From Dillenia suffruticosa (lineage: Eukaryota; Streptophyta; Magnoliopsida; Dilleniales; Dilleniaceae), in contig JAVTVX010000013.1 in NCBI GenBank assembly GCA_033439265.1, positions 24,944,000 to 25,007,999 on the forward strand: a stretch of 64,000 bases of DNA, written 5' to 3'. Both the position numbers and the translations under genes were made by a program. Positions 1 through 10,210 of the stretch are shown here, in pieces. How positions within the stretch are numbered: position 1 is the first letter of the stretch; every line of letters begins with the position of its first letter. The notes under the pieces are model-generated. The model made no database searches. It was not told the origin of the DNA and saw nothing but the letters and a program-made list of their open reading frames with translations.

Positions 1-296
1 GAAATGTCTTGTACATGAGGCTGCTGTATTCTAGACTCCCAGGCTGCACAATCCGAAGATCCTTGTGGGATCACAACCCAAATGAGAAATTGAAAAAGCC
101 AAACATCTATAGTGACTCAGCTTCAGGAACTAAAGAGAACACTATGGAGAACAAGTTGGCCAAGTTTGTAGATATGTCTGAGATCTGCAAGGGTCCTGAA
201 GACCTTCCGGGCCATTGGCTGGTCACCGGAGGTAAGCTTGGAGTGGAGAAAGGGAAAATAGTTTTGAGAGTCAAATATTCCTTGTTAAATTACTGA
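1..296 (+). CDS. MACPF-domain protein, C-terminal part (5' end outside window)
   Basis: The reading frame starts at base 3 (codon AAT) and runs 97 codons to TGA at 294-296. The upstream part lies outside the window, so the internal ATG at 15 is not a start. The residues fit the C-terminal third of plant MACPF proteins of the CAD1/NSL1 group, which restrain cell death and salicylate-dependent immunity. I see the strand segment LLYSRLPGCTIRRSLWDH, a low-complexity spacer, then FVDMSEICKGPEDLPGHW and finally VTGGKLGVEKGKIVLRVKYS, the usual closing block of that family. The pore-forming MACPF core itself would lie upstream and cannot be checked. The stop follows directly after the family's normal end, so the C-terminus looks intact. 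The gene converges on the expansin relic. The family assignment rests on remembered alignments; which paralogue it is remains open. Confidence 0.8.
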   Translation, partial: NVLYMRLLYSRLPGCTIRRSLWDHNPNEKLKKPNIYSDSASGTKENTMENKLAKFVDMSEICKGPEDLPGHWLVTGGKLGVEKGKIVLRVKYSLLNY

Positions 297-1191
297 CGTC
301 TTAGATTTGTCTAAAGATGCACAAAATGAGGTACTTGGTGGGGAAGTGTCATCCTTGATGCTTATGGGACTGTCTTCGTCACGCGTGGAAGTTTCTCAAT
401 TTATGAGCCAAGTTGAAACAGAAGAGGATAGGTTTTCTTGTAGTTTGTGAGTCCAATTTTGGTGTCAAATTCTTCTTTCATGGAATGGTACAAATTTATA
501 AATGTGTCTTCAGGATTGAGGAACCCAGATGAGTGTCTGTATGTGCATTACTTCGGTGACTCCACACCTTTGTCTGGCCTTGTTGATCATCGTAGTCAAA
601 ATGGTTATAATTCTAATCATACTGATGTCACTATTCTCTGCTTTGTATCTAGGATTATTCCATTCCAGTTCCTTCTGTATACCTCTCTTGGAAAATCTCA
701 AATCGGTGTATGGTTCATATGTGTGTGTGGTCTCAATTCCTTGGCTATACATTACCAGCCTGGATCACTAATAAATAAACTCCAATGCGAGAATCATGAC
801 AGTGGACAGGTAAATCAAAAATTTAACCATTTTAACCACGTAGGAAACACATATTTAGTTTTTGGCTTTAAAGCCGCATCTCAACTTACAAAAGGAAATA
901 TTAGTAGGATTAACACTCACTTACCCCCAGAAACATCGGCCCCAGACCAAATTGAGGAATAAATTATCGGGAAAACCAATTTCGATCGACTGACGTTGGC
1001 TTTAAATATTCCAACATAAATATCTCTCTGGCTTATGGATATGCCTAGCGAGTGCTGTTTCTGCAACCTCTGCATTAGCCGACTAAATGCAATGTTTCAG
1101 TTTCTTCACCTTTTTTTCTAATGTCTCACACTCAAAACAAAATGAAAATGCATGTGGATGGAAAAAATATCTATAACGCATTAGTCTTTCA
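297..1191. other. Spacer between MACPF gene and expansin relic
   Basis: This stretch should hold the 3' UTR of the MACPF gene. An open frame from 304 to 450 and another from 447 to 962 occur, but neither shows family motifs or a convincing start context, and I do not call them genes. Confidence 0.5.
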
Positions 1192-2040
1192 CTAAAATTG
1201 ACCGCCTTCAAATGTCTGTCCAAATTGCCAACCAGCAGGCACAACATTGTTATTGGTGACCGCCCTGCCATCACTTGCGGTGACCCGGAAGGAGAGGCTT
1301 TGGCCATGTAGGTATGAGTGGCTCTGCCCATTCTGACCCCAATTTCTTGACATCGGTTGCCAACCGGTTCCGGACCCCTTGATTGATACAGACTGGATAT
1401 CACCCTGTCCGCCTACATTTGTGATAGGACCAAATTGAAGCAGGAATGTCCAATAATTGTGAATCTCAGTTCTCCCTTTTTCTCACATCGAACCCTGTCA
1501 GTAGTTTGTGTACTACATTAATTTGGACACGTCAAGAAATAATTGAGCGAGTAACCTTTGTGTGAGGATCCATTGAGATTCAGCCTATTGATGCTCCAAA
1601 TTGTTTATTACCCTTTTCTATTAAAAGGGTGTTTTGAAAGAATGTGAAAATGATTATTTAAGATCATTTCTAGACAGAAACTGAATGTACCATGAAGTAA
1701 CAAAGGAAGGTTGTGGAATCAAGAGATTTAGAATTACCTTTTGTAGACAACAGGAACAATCTGGGCTCTATATTGAGCAATTTGCAACAAAGCCGGCTAT
1801 GCCAAAGCAGAATGTTGCCGAGGATTGTACCATCCACCATGGTCATTAGACAAGGCCATGTTTGGTGGGCAGAAGTTTGTGGCAGTGACTGTAACGGTAC
1901 CTGGGAGGCACCATTGAGGATCATCGTTGCATTTCATCTTGTAACAGGCTCTGCAGCTCAATCCATTGTTGAATAGGACGGTGCTGAAGGCTGCAGTGCG
2001 TGTTCCAGGCTATATAAATTTCCGTACCCACATGCAACCA
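1192..2040 (-). pseudogene. Alpha-expansin pseudogene
   Basis: Reading the minus strand gives most of an alpha-expansin, a cell-wall loosening protein. Exon 2 (about 2040-1738) holds [13 protein letters not shown] sequence, then [31 protein letters not shown] and LLQIAQYRA. A GT-AG intron spans 1737-1495, in the position known for expansins. Exon 3 (1494-1192) gives [38 protein letters not shown] and the usual ending [13 protein letters not shown], then TAG at 1192-1194. Lesions: about 7 bases missing near 2006-2008, an in-frame TAG at 1798-1800 where the family has Gln or Glu, one base missing near 1425, a conserved Cys changed to Tyr, and the HFD motif replaced by HSA, which removes its Asp. 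Exon 1 with signal peptide and HATFYGG motif was not found. A TATATAAATA at about 2449-2458 and an ATG near 2347, both on the minus strand, may be promoter remnants. Confidence 0.93.
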
Positions 2041-3327
2041 CTAATAAAACTTTGAATTAGTAGAAATAAAATGAATATGCTCACCACAATAAAGATAAAT
2101 TGTAAAGATCTAAATCAAAAACTGGTAAGTAGTCACTCTAAATCAATTTGAAATCCGTTGTTCTAATGTCGTCTAAAACAACAAGCTACCCTAAAAGTTT
2201 AAACAGATAGAAAAATGTATATATATTGACACCATTACGAGAGCTTCTTTGTTTCTATTGTTTTTCTTGGATAATGGCATATGAGCAGTGAATTGGAAAT
2301 AAACTAATCAGATATTGAGCAGCCTTGATTTCTTGGCCAGCCATTTTTCACTTACTTGAGGTTTCCGAAGTAGGTGTTGGGAGTGCAGGGAAGAGGGTTG
2401 TAAGAAATGATATGAAACAGTTGAGAATTATAATCTAAAAAGTACCATATTTATATACCAGAGGACACTCAACACTTGAAAGGGAAATAGGAAAAGAGAG
2501 ATTTGCATTTGTTTGGTTGGTAATCTTCAAAGCATACAAACAAAAGTCGGCAGTTCACAGATTTAATGAGGCCCAACGTAAGAAGAAAAAAAAAGACTCG
2601 ATTCGTCTATTTAGCAGATAATGTGCACGTGCAACTTTATTTGCATCTGTGGTGTAGATGTATCTTAACCTAATTGGGCGGGCCATATAATTGGTACTCT
2701 AATAATATCTTAGAAATCTGTTTTAAACTATAGTTTTTTGCACAGAGAGAGAGAGAGAGAGAGAGTGAGAGAAGTTGCTACGGAGAATGTTAACCAACCA
2801 CCAAATTAATGTATCCACTTTTGAATAATCTACCAAGAGATGGAAAGTCCTTGCCCTTTTACTAATTTTGCGCAATTTCAATAAGATCTGTATCAGTAGG
2901 CACTAATATAGCATAGGAATTGCATAAGGTGAGGTCCTCATTAGTTATGTGGGCCAAATATTGGTGGATGACCAGTGTTGATTACCCCCCCTCCCCTTCT
3001 TCCCCCAAGGGCCTCCCAGAAGAACATATCAGAAGCGGTGACCAAACAAGCGGTTACCGAAAGGACTATTCCCTATTTAGTACCAACATGCGGACTTTAA
3101 TGTGGTTTAGGTGTGTTGAAGGTGCAAATATTGGAACATCATACTCCGATTGATCAAACAAGCAGTACCGCGAAAGAAAACATGTGTTTGTCCAGGATAC
3201 CGCGATTTGAATTATTACGTGTGTTCAATAAAATTATCTATATCAATGGATAATCGATCTAGTAAAATGAAGTGTTAGATCTTTTAATTAAGTTTAAAAT
3301 TCAAAAATTAAACCTTGAGTACTAAAA
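2041..3327. other. AT-rich spacer upstream of expansin relic
   Basis: No coding region is supported here. It should contain the former promoter and first exon of the expansin, now unrecognisable. A short (GA)n tract lies at about 2746-2772. The open frame at 2920-3153 has no recognisable domain. Confidence 0.5.
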
Positions 3328-3404
3328 CTTGGCACCACTGGGAATAGCAGAGTGATTATAACTCCATCTCCAATCCTGTCATTCGGGTTCAAGTCTCATG
3401 CCAG

Positions 3405-3435
<31 letters not shown>
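3328..3435 (+). mobile_element. tRNA-derived SINE-like element with poly(A) tail
   Basis: A candidate RNA polymerase III A box (TAGCAGAGTGA, 3345-3355) is followed 31 bases later by a good B box (GGTTCAAGTC, 3386-3395) and a pure A31 tail at 3405-3435. That order and spacing fit a tRNA-derived SINE. The body is only about 75 bases, so it may be truncated or belong to a minimal family. I could not find a convincing target-site duplication. Confidence 0.5.
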
Positions 3436-3440
<5 letters not shown>

Positions 3441-4230
3441 TAAAGCTAGACCCAAAAATCGCTCAAACCTGTAATATGCTAACCATATTAGGCGTCATAG
3501 GGCCAACAAAGTAGTGGAAGTAGTACTAGTAGGCCTTTGTCAGTTGATTTTCATGGGTCCAATGAAGCAAGCAAGAGAGAAAGGGACGTGACCGTAAGAG
3601 GGAAGTGGATCACCAAAAAAAGCTTACTACGAAATTAGACGAGTTCACGAGTCTGAGTCGGCCCATAATTGCTGATTTTGCGTCCGGAGGTAGGTGAACC
3701 AGAACACGCACTGTGAACCCAATTCCGATTCACAATGGTTCCGTACTTATTCATATGACGGTTCTAATCAAGAGACATTGGTCTATTAAATATCTAAATG
3801 CAATTGTAACTGTAATATGGTTATGAATTGAATTAAACATGCATAAATGCTGTAGAGTGACATTTGGAGAGTTGATTCATCAGTAACTGTCCAGATATGG
3901 GTTTCTTTATTTTTATTTTTCTTTTCCCGATTCGATTTTATTTGGTTATATTTTATTTTTTAAAAAATCTAAATAAATAAAAATAAAGGACTATATATTA
4001 GTTAATTCATTAAGATCAGAGATGGATATGGATGGGAGTATGGTTATGGTGGATGGGGACTTGGGGAACTGCTTTGAGGGGATGAAAATGAAAAAGGAAC
4101 ACGAGGTGACCTAGAAGGGAAGGGAGGGGGACTACACACCACAACACCGTATCCCAGTTCCTGTCTTGCGCTCTAGAACCTACCCTTTCCCCCACACCCG
4201 GACAAGGACTTTTACCCTTTCATGACAAAT
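3436..4230. other. Spacer without recognised genes
   Basis: AT-rich sequence with short homopolymers. No open frame with recognisable protein features was seen on either strand. Confidence 0.5.
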
Positions 4231-5960
4231 TCTGCAAGTTTTTTTTTTTTTTTTTTGGGGAGGTATTGTGTCGGTGCCCCCTCCGATTCTTATTCTCACC
4301 GTTACATAAAGAAATAAGTGGGGAGGGGGCGTGGGAGGGTGTGTTACATCGGATGGGGACAGTGTGCCATTGCTTCCTTTTTTTTTTTTTTCTTTTATTG
4401 GTTTCTTTTTTCTTTTCATTTACTTCTTTTTCCATCCCTTTACCTTTTTTTTTTCCTTCTTTTTTTTCACCATTTTCCCTTTATTTTTTATAATTTTTTT
4501 GGATTTCTTCTTCTTCATTTTTTTACTATTTTTTTCATCCTTCACCCTTTTTTTTCATTCATTTTTTTTATTTCACTGTTACCGATCTTTTACTATTCTT
4601 TTTTTTTTTACTTTTTTTCACCTATTTACCTTTTTTTGCTTTTTTCTTAATTCTTTTTTTTCATCCTTCACCATTCTTTTTTTTTTCTGCTCCTTTTTTT
4701 GGGTTTGTTCCTATTTTTTTACTTCTTTTTTTACCTATTTACTCTTTTTTTCGCTCTTTTACTTTTTTTACCCTTCGCCCTTTATTTTATTTTTTTTATT
4801 TTTTTGGGGTTTTTTTTTTTTTTTTACTTTTTTTTCACCCTTCACCCTTTTTTTTTTACTCATTTTTTTTGAATTATGCTATTACCGTATACTACTGTTC
4901 TTTTTTTTACTTTTGTTTTTCTTTTTATTTTTGTTTTTTACTTTTTTTCCATCCTTTACTCATGGGGGAGAGGAGTGGGAAAGAATGTCATATCTCGATG
5001 GGAACAGTTGGCTATTGTTTGTTTTTTTTTGGGTTTCTTCTTCTTTTTTTTTTCACTCTTCACGTTTCTTTTTTTTTACTCTTTTTATATTCCATTGTTA
5101 TTAGTTTGTTATTGTTCCTTTTTTTTACTTTTTTTTTGTTTCTTCTTTTCTTCTTTATTTTTTTTTTCCCACCATTCACTTTATATATATATATATCTTA
5201 TCTTAATCTTAATCTTTTTTAATCTTCTTAATTAATAATAATAATAAAAATAATAACTATATATAAAGGAACAAGTAGGGAGTGGGGAGAGGGAATAGGA
5301 GGGATTATCACCTCGGATGGAAACAGTTTGCTACTGTTCATTTTTTATTTATTTATTTTAGGTCTCTTCTTCTTTTTTTTTTTCATCTTTTACTCTTTTT
5401 TTTCTTTCGTTTTTTTTAGTTCCACGGCCATTGGTTTGTTACTATTCTTTTTTTTTTGTTTTTTTTTATTTCTTCTTTTTCTTTTTTACTTCTTTTTTTT
5501 TACATTTCACATTTTTTTCCTTATTAACCTATCTCTTCTCCTCCGCTTTTTTTTATTTCTTTTTTTGTGGGTTTCATTGTTTTTGCAACCCTCTTTGAAA
5601 GTCTCTCCTCTTCTCGATGCCACTTGGTACAACTTTGTTTTTTCGAGTCATTTCATTTTTTGGTTGTCTAATTACTAAAATACCATCCGATAAAAAAACT
5701 ATATGCACGTACAGTTATACACACTATTGAATGTTTTTTTAATAAAAACAAGTGGGGAGGGGGAGGTAGGCGGAATTACCATCTTGGATGGGAACAGTGT
5801 GCTATTGTTCGCTTTTTTGGGGTTTCTTCTTTTTTTTTTTTTTTTACTCATTTTTTTTAGTTCCTCTATTATTGGTTTCCTACTATTCTCTTTTTTTTTT
5901 AATTATTTTTTCTGTTTTTTTATTTTTTTAATCCTTAATCATTTTCTTTCAATAATTATA
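4231..5960 (+). repeat. T-rich degenerate repeat array with two alternating core motifs
   Basis: About 1.7 kb is almost all pyrimidine (mostly T) on the plus strand. It is punctuated by four diverged copies of a purine-rich block followed by GGATGGGAACAGTGTGCTAT-like sequence, near 4312-4400, 4962-5055, 5267-5345 and 5747-5840. Each leads into a T tract and mostly into a TTTCTTCTT-like stretch. A second motif ending in TACTATTC or TACTGTTC recurs between them near 4574, 4876, 5091, 5421 and 5863. Several cores are inverted repeats (AACAGT...ACTGTT). Copy spacing is irregular (about 655, 305 and 480 bases), so this is a decayed array or a nested element. The long Phe-rich open frames here are by-products of the T tracts. 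Confidence 0.75.
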
Positions 5961-6702
5961 ATATATAAAAAAAACCTGAGTCACGGACGCACCGGTAGAA
6001 CCCTTCTTGTATCGGTTAAAATAAAAAACCACGAACCCAAAACCTTGGCGACACGTCCGTCATAAGTCCTAGAAATTAACTTAGAGATTATGAAAATTTA
6101 TTTAGTAAGAAAATTTGATGAATTTTTTTTTTAAAAATAAAAAGTAAATGAATTACACAATTAGTACAAATAATAGAGAAATTATTTAGTGGAATTGACC
6201 ACTAAATAGTTTTTTCTTTAAGCATGCCTTGGATTAAACAGAAGGATTGAAAAATCTCCCTTGGTACGCCAGTTCGAGGGTGATATCGGATGGAAAAAAC
6301 CCACCGAGCAAGATCCAGATTTTTCTGCCCGATTTCATACCTCAATTTCCTCAATAATAAAATTCGATTTTTCAGTAGTTATGTGATGAACATGTAATCC
6401 CCACAAAATTAATTATTCTTCTACCCTTTTAAGAAAAAAAGTCAATATTAATATTTGCCTTCTTAGTTGCGTAACACCTCTTATTTAATGCCATTGTACT
6501 GGAGCGCACGCTACTGTGTCCTGCAGAAAAGGATTGCGCGAGGGAAACAAAGCGCGAGAGGGTACCCTAAAGGGTATAAAGGAATGTGACGATGGGGCGT
6601 AAGGATGAGCTAAATAGAATTTGTGGTATCAAAAATTAAAAACCTAGGAGGTGTGGTCTAGAAAATCCTAGGAGGTAGATCTACGTTTTTTGTGACCTAA
6701 TT
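5961..6702. other. Spacer without recognised genes
   Basis: Mixed AT-rich DNA downstream of the T-rich array. I see no coding region or recognisable element. Confidence 0.4.
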
Positions 6703-6748
6703 ATTGAAGTCTATCTCAACCAAAAAAAAAAAAAAAAATTGAAGTCTA
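6703..6748 (+). mobile_element. Ultra-short poly(A) retro-insertion with 11-bp target duplication
   Basis: The 11-mer ATTGAAGTCTA occurs at 6703-6713 and again at 6738-6748. Between the copies are only TCTCAACC and about 16 A residues. This is the layout left by target-primed reverse transcription when a LINE- or SINE-like RNA is copied for only a few bases. Confidence 0.6.
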
Positions 6749-6950
6749 CTAAAAGAAAGCCCACGCATGACACGCCCAACACTACACTACCTGGCAAAAA
6801 TTGGGCCCTATGGACCGAACCTGCATTTAATGTAGTAGTTGTGGGAGTAATTGCTCCCACATGACACATTGGACGGGCCCTTAGCCCTTCTCTTCAATTA
6901 ATGTCTTTGATTCGAGCCCAACACGCCATACAACACGTACCACACAAGTA

Positions 6951-7050
6951 ACTTCAAATAATTTCGCCTGATAATCATAATACCCTCGTTCAATGTGATA
7001 ATCTCAAATTTGAATTCTCTATATAACAAAAAAAAAACTTTAAATAATTT
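6951..7050 (+). mobile_element. Short SINE-like insertion with 14-bp target duplications
   Basis: Direct repeats ACTTCAAATAATTT (6951-6964) and ACTTTAAATAATTT (7037-7050), with one mismatch, flank a body of about 63 bases ending in an A tract. The body contains AATTTGAATTCTC, a degenerate polymerase III B box. Its layout and partial similarity to the element at 3328-3435 suggest the same minimal tRNA-derived family. Confidence 0.6.
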
Positions 7051-9126
7051 TCAAGACGTGAAAAAAATAACCATTAAATAGACTATATTTTAAATAATAC
7101 TTTATTTTAACGATTAATTTTAAATTTTTATATACAAATAAATTATTATATAAAATTTAATATATTTTTTCACTTGATCATTGTATTTGAAAAGTGAATT
7201 AATCTGATTCAAGTAATTATGAGATTTAATTAAGAGGTTAGTTTTTTTAATGTCTAATTTCTTATTTTATTTTTAAAAAAATTAATTAATAGAGATTAAT
7301 ATCTTATATTATTAGATTCAAAAAACTTTTAATTAAAAAATTTTAGTATCATGTGCCGCCGCACCCACACCTAATATGCTTAATTATAAAGAAAGCGAGG
7401 CAGGTGCGTGACATGGCACATCCAAAAAAATCCACTTACGTGCACCACGTGTCGTTATCGTACGTGTTGCAGTGAGAACAGACTTAATTAAATCCCGATC
7501 TGTGGACCAAACTGGGCCATGGCCTTATCTTAGCCGAGAGGTACAAACGGGAGAGCTGTCTGTCTGCGAATCCACACCACATGGTATAGGCCCGTTACCG
7601 ACGTACGTTGGCATAGATAAAAAACCATACGTTCCTTAATCAGATTAAAAATTTAATTATTATTAGATACAAAAAAAGTATTATTGAGAGAGAACTCTCT
7701 CAATTGAGGCTTGATAAACTCTTTGATTCAGATTAATTATGACGAAATTTCAAAAATCAGACGATTAAATTAAAAAATAAAAATGATATAGGCCCGTTTA
7801 ATCATTTTAAAACCCCGGAACAAACGAAGCAAAATTATTGCCTTATTTGCTATTGCATTTCCAAATTCAAATTAATTGTGAATTAAATTAAAAATCCCAT
7901 TTATTTGTTTTTTCTTAGTAGAAGAAAGTAAACTATCAGCACAATAATAATGCATAGATTCTGTGTTAGAAAATATTCCAATTAAATTTTAACCTTTTAA
8001 TTTATGAGAAAATTAAGATGGATTATTGTGTCACTCAAAATGCATAAGTCACGCTTCCTAATATTCATGTATTAGCGGCAAATGAAAACCAAACTTAGTT
8101 TTTATTTTTCAATAAAAAATTTAAAAAGTTATAAAAAAATATTAAAATTGATACGTTACTATTTTATTAGTATTTCTTTTTACTTGATCACCGATATCCA
8201 GAAATCTGATTAATTTGATTTGAACAGTTGTGAAATTCAATTTAAAAAACGGGTTTTTTTTTGTTGTTAAGACTCAAATTTATGAACTTAATTAAGGAAA
8301 TTTAGTACTCTGACACTGCATCCACACAACGTTAATCTATTTTATTAGCATTTGAATACGAAAGTTTCACACTAAATCATTTTAGTAATGAAAATATTAA
8401 ATTTTTGTAAAAGCTAAATTTAGGTTAGGTTTGAGAAAGTTTTTTCACTGTGAAAATTTTATCTATATAACAATTAAAAATTTTTTATAAAAAATATTAA
8501 ATTTTAATGGCACGACCCATTATTTTTCGTTGAAAAATATTATATATATATATATATATATAAATAGGATAAAAAAGAATCTAGCTGAGTAAACTTTAAT
8601 GGCAAACAGGCTTGATTAGGGTTTAGAGGTAGAACGTTTTTCAACTTTTCACAATGGGCCCGGAGCATACGATGTTTGAAATGCAAGGCAAATGATTTAT
8701 TGCCCATCTGCTTCGTCTCTTCCCATTTCAAATAATTTGTTTTGCATCATTTTATAATATTTCTATTATTTTTATGCATGTCGAGAAATTGAAAAACGGA
8801 CCTCTTTTTAACTTCTACAAAAGAACTTTGCTTTTTTATTATTAAGGCTATCTACAAAATAATTTAACAAAATGAATCAAATATTATATATCTTTCGACA
8901 TTAAAATATTTTACTCGATTTTGTTTTAGTTAATCAAAATTGTCAATAAAAAATTAATCCGTATATGTTGAACCAAAATATTATGCGGGATTTGATTTGT
9001 TTAATTTATAATTTATTTTATATATTTAATATTATTGTTTAATATATAATATTTGATTTTTGGTTAAACTAAAGATGTATTTGGTAAAAGTGGAGAGAAC
9101 AAGCTTAGTCATATTTGTGGCATGTT
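7051..9126. other. AT-rich spacer
   Basis: No gene is supported. Visible items are a CACGTG core (G-box or ABRE-like) near 7447, a long (TA)n run near 8541-8561, and an open frame at 8540-8731 (minus strand) that lacks family features. Confidence 0.5.
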
Positions 9127-9180
9127 AATCAAGTGATTAAATCCCTGTACAACCCAAAAAAAAAAAATCAAGTGATTAAA
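9127..9180 (+). mobile_element. Ultra-short poly(A) retro-insertion with 15-bp target duplication
   Basis: The 15-mer AATCAAGTGATTAAA is present at 9127-9141 and 9166-9180. The insert between them is TCCCTGTACAACCC plus a short A run, 24 bases in all. Its 3' end, CAACCC before the A run, resembles CAACC before the A run in the insertion at 6703-6748. It lies about 150 bases upstream of the nsLTP TATA box. Confidence 0.65.
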
Positions 9181-9325
9181 GGGGATTCCTTTTCTAATGA
9201 CCATCAAATGGAGGAGGGAGGGGAAATCATTGAATTAAAACACACAACTACCAACCTACCAACTAACCGCTGTCACAGTCACTACATAAGTTTTCAAGCG
9301 CACATTCACACTCAGACCCTTTGCC

Positions 9326-9333
9326 TATATAAA
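9326..9333 (+). promoter_or_regulatory. TATA box of the nsLTP gene
   Basis: TATATAAA sits 106 bases upstream of the nsLTP start codon, leaving room for a leader of roughly 75-80 bases. It is the best TATA match in this promoter. Confidence 0.7.
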
Positions 9334-9438
9334 CAACGCAACCCTCACTAGCCCCTCACAAGTCACACGCCCACAATCAAAACACAAAAACTAATCGTAT
9401 ACATACACTTGAATTTTCCTTTTGCAAATTGCGAGATC

Positions 9439-9782
9439 ATGGCTGCTTTCAAGCTTGGTATTGCCTTGGCTCTAGTGTTCATCGTGGGGGCTGCACTGCA
9501 TGCGGAGTCAGCAATTACGTGTGGAACGGTGGTCAAGGATCTCAACCCATGCTTAAACTACCTAAAGAATGGAGGGACTGTCCCCGGTAATTGCTGCAGT
9601 GGAGTTAAAGCACTCAATAGCGCCGCTAAGACCACCGCTGATCGCCAGACTGCATGCAAGTGCTTGAAGAGTGCTGCTGGGAGCATCTCTGGTCTTAAGC
9701 AGAACCTTATCTCTGGCCTTCCTGGCAAGTGTGGTGTTAGTGTTCCTTACCAGATCAGCCCCTCCACTGACTGCTCCAAGTA

Positions 9783-9841
<59 letters not shown>

Positions 9842-10210
9842 TCCCCTAAAGTTATTATTCTCATTCTCTTTTTATGTTTATATACATGATTATTGATTTT
9901 TACCATCAAGTTATTACGGAAAGATAAATTGTTGTATACTTTGAAAGAGTCGGTTTTCATGACAGTACTCGAATTATGATGGCAAAGATATGAGCGAACA
10001 CTGTACTTTTGGAGGGTTGTATGATATATTAAATTGTGATAAGCTAATCAGGGATGTAATTGACTGCATTTATCAAGCTAATTAATCCTAGCCAAAAAGT
10101 GGAACTAACTGAAAAACAACAGCCATATGAATAGTAATGTTAAGTCCATTTGTCTATTAATTTAACCTCTGTATCAAATATTGTCTGTTTTGTGTTGCAG
10201 GGTCCAGTGA
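9439..10210 (+). CDS. Non-specific lipid-transfer protein, type 1 (nsLTP1)
   Basis: Two exons, 9439-9779 and 10201-10210, encode 116 residues. Residues 1-25 form a signal peptide ending HAESA. The mature 91-residue chain starts ITCG and has the eight-cysteine pattern C-C-CC-CxC-C-C of type 1 lipid-transfer proteins, which carry acyl lipids in the apoplast for cutin deposition and defence. The tetrapeptide PYQI near the C-terminus is typical. The start is the ATG at 9439; the frame extends ten codons upstream without a better start. Read without splicing, the frame stops at 9781-9783. A donor (AA/GTAACC) and the acceptor TTGTGTTGCAG at 10200 instead give the ending CSKVQ, and an intron just before the stop is usual in this family. 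A (CT)n tract begins five bases into the intron. An AATAAA lies near 10297. Confidence 0.93.
9785..9837 (+). repeat. (CT)26 microsatellite in the nsLTP intron
   Basis: An uninterrupted CT dinucleotide run of about 53 bases starts five bases after the 5' splice site. Its length is likely to be polymorphic. Confidence 0.9.

Noticed and set aside
447..962. Open frame of 171 codons downstream of the MACPF gene
   Set aside because: No domain, odd composition and overlapping frames on both strands; likely 3' UTR or spacer.
4331..5104. Long Phe-rich open frame of 257 codons and overlapping similar frames
   Set aside because: The composition is almost only Phe, Leu and Ser from T tracts; the region is a repeat array with no protein motif.
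9671..9889. Frames with Leu-Ser and Arg-Glu repeats over the nsLTP gene
   Set aside because: They are other-frame readings of the nsLTP exon and the (CT)n tract.
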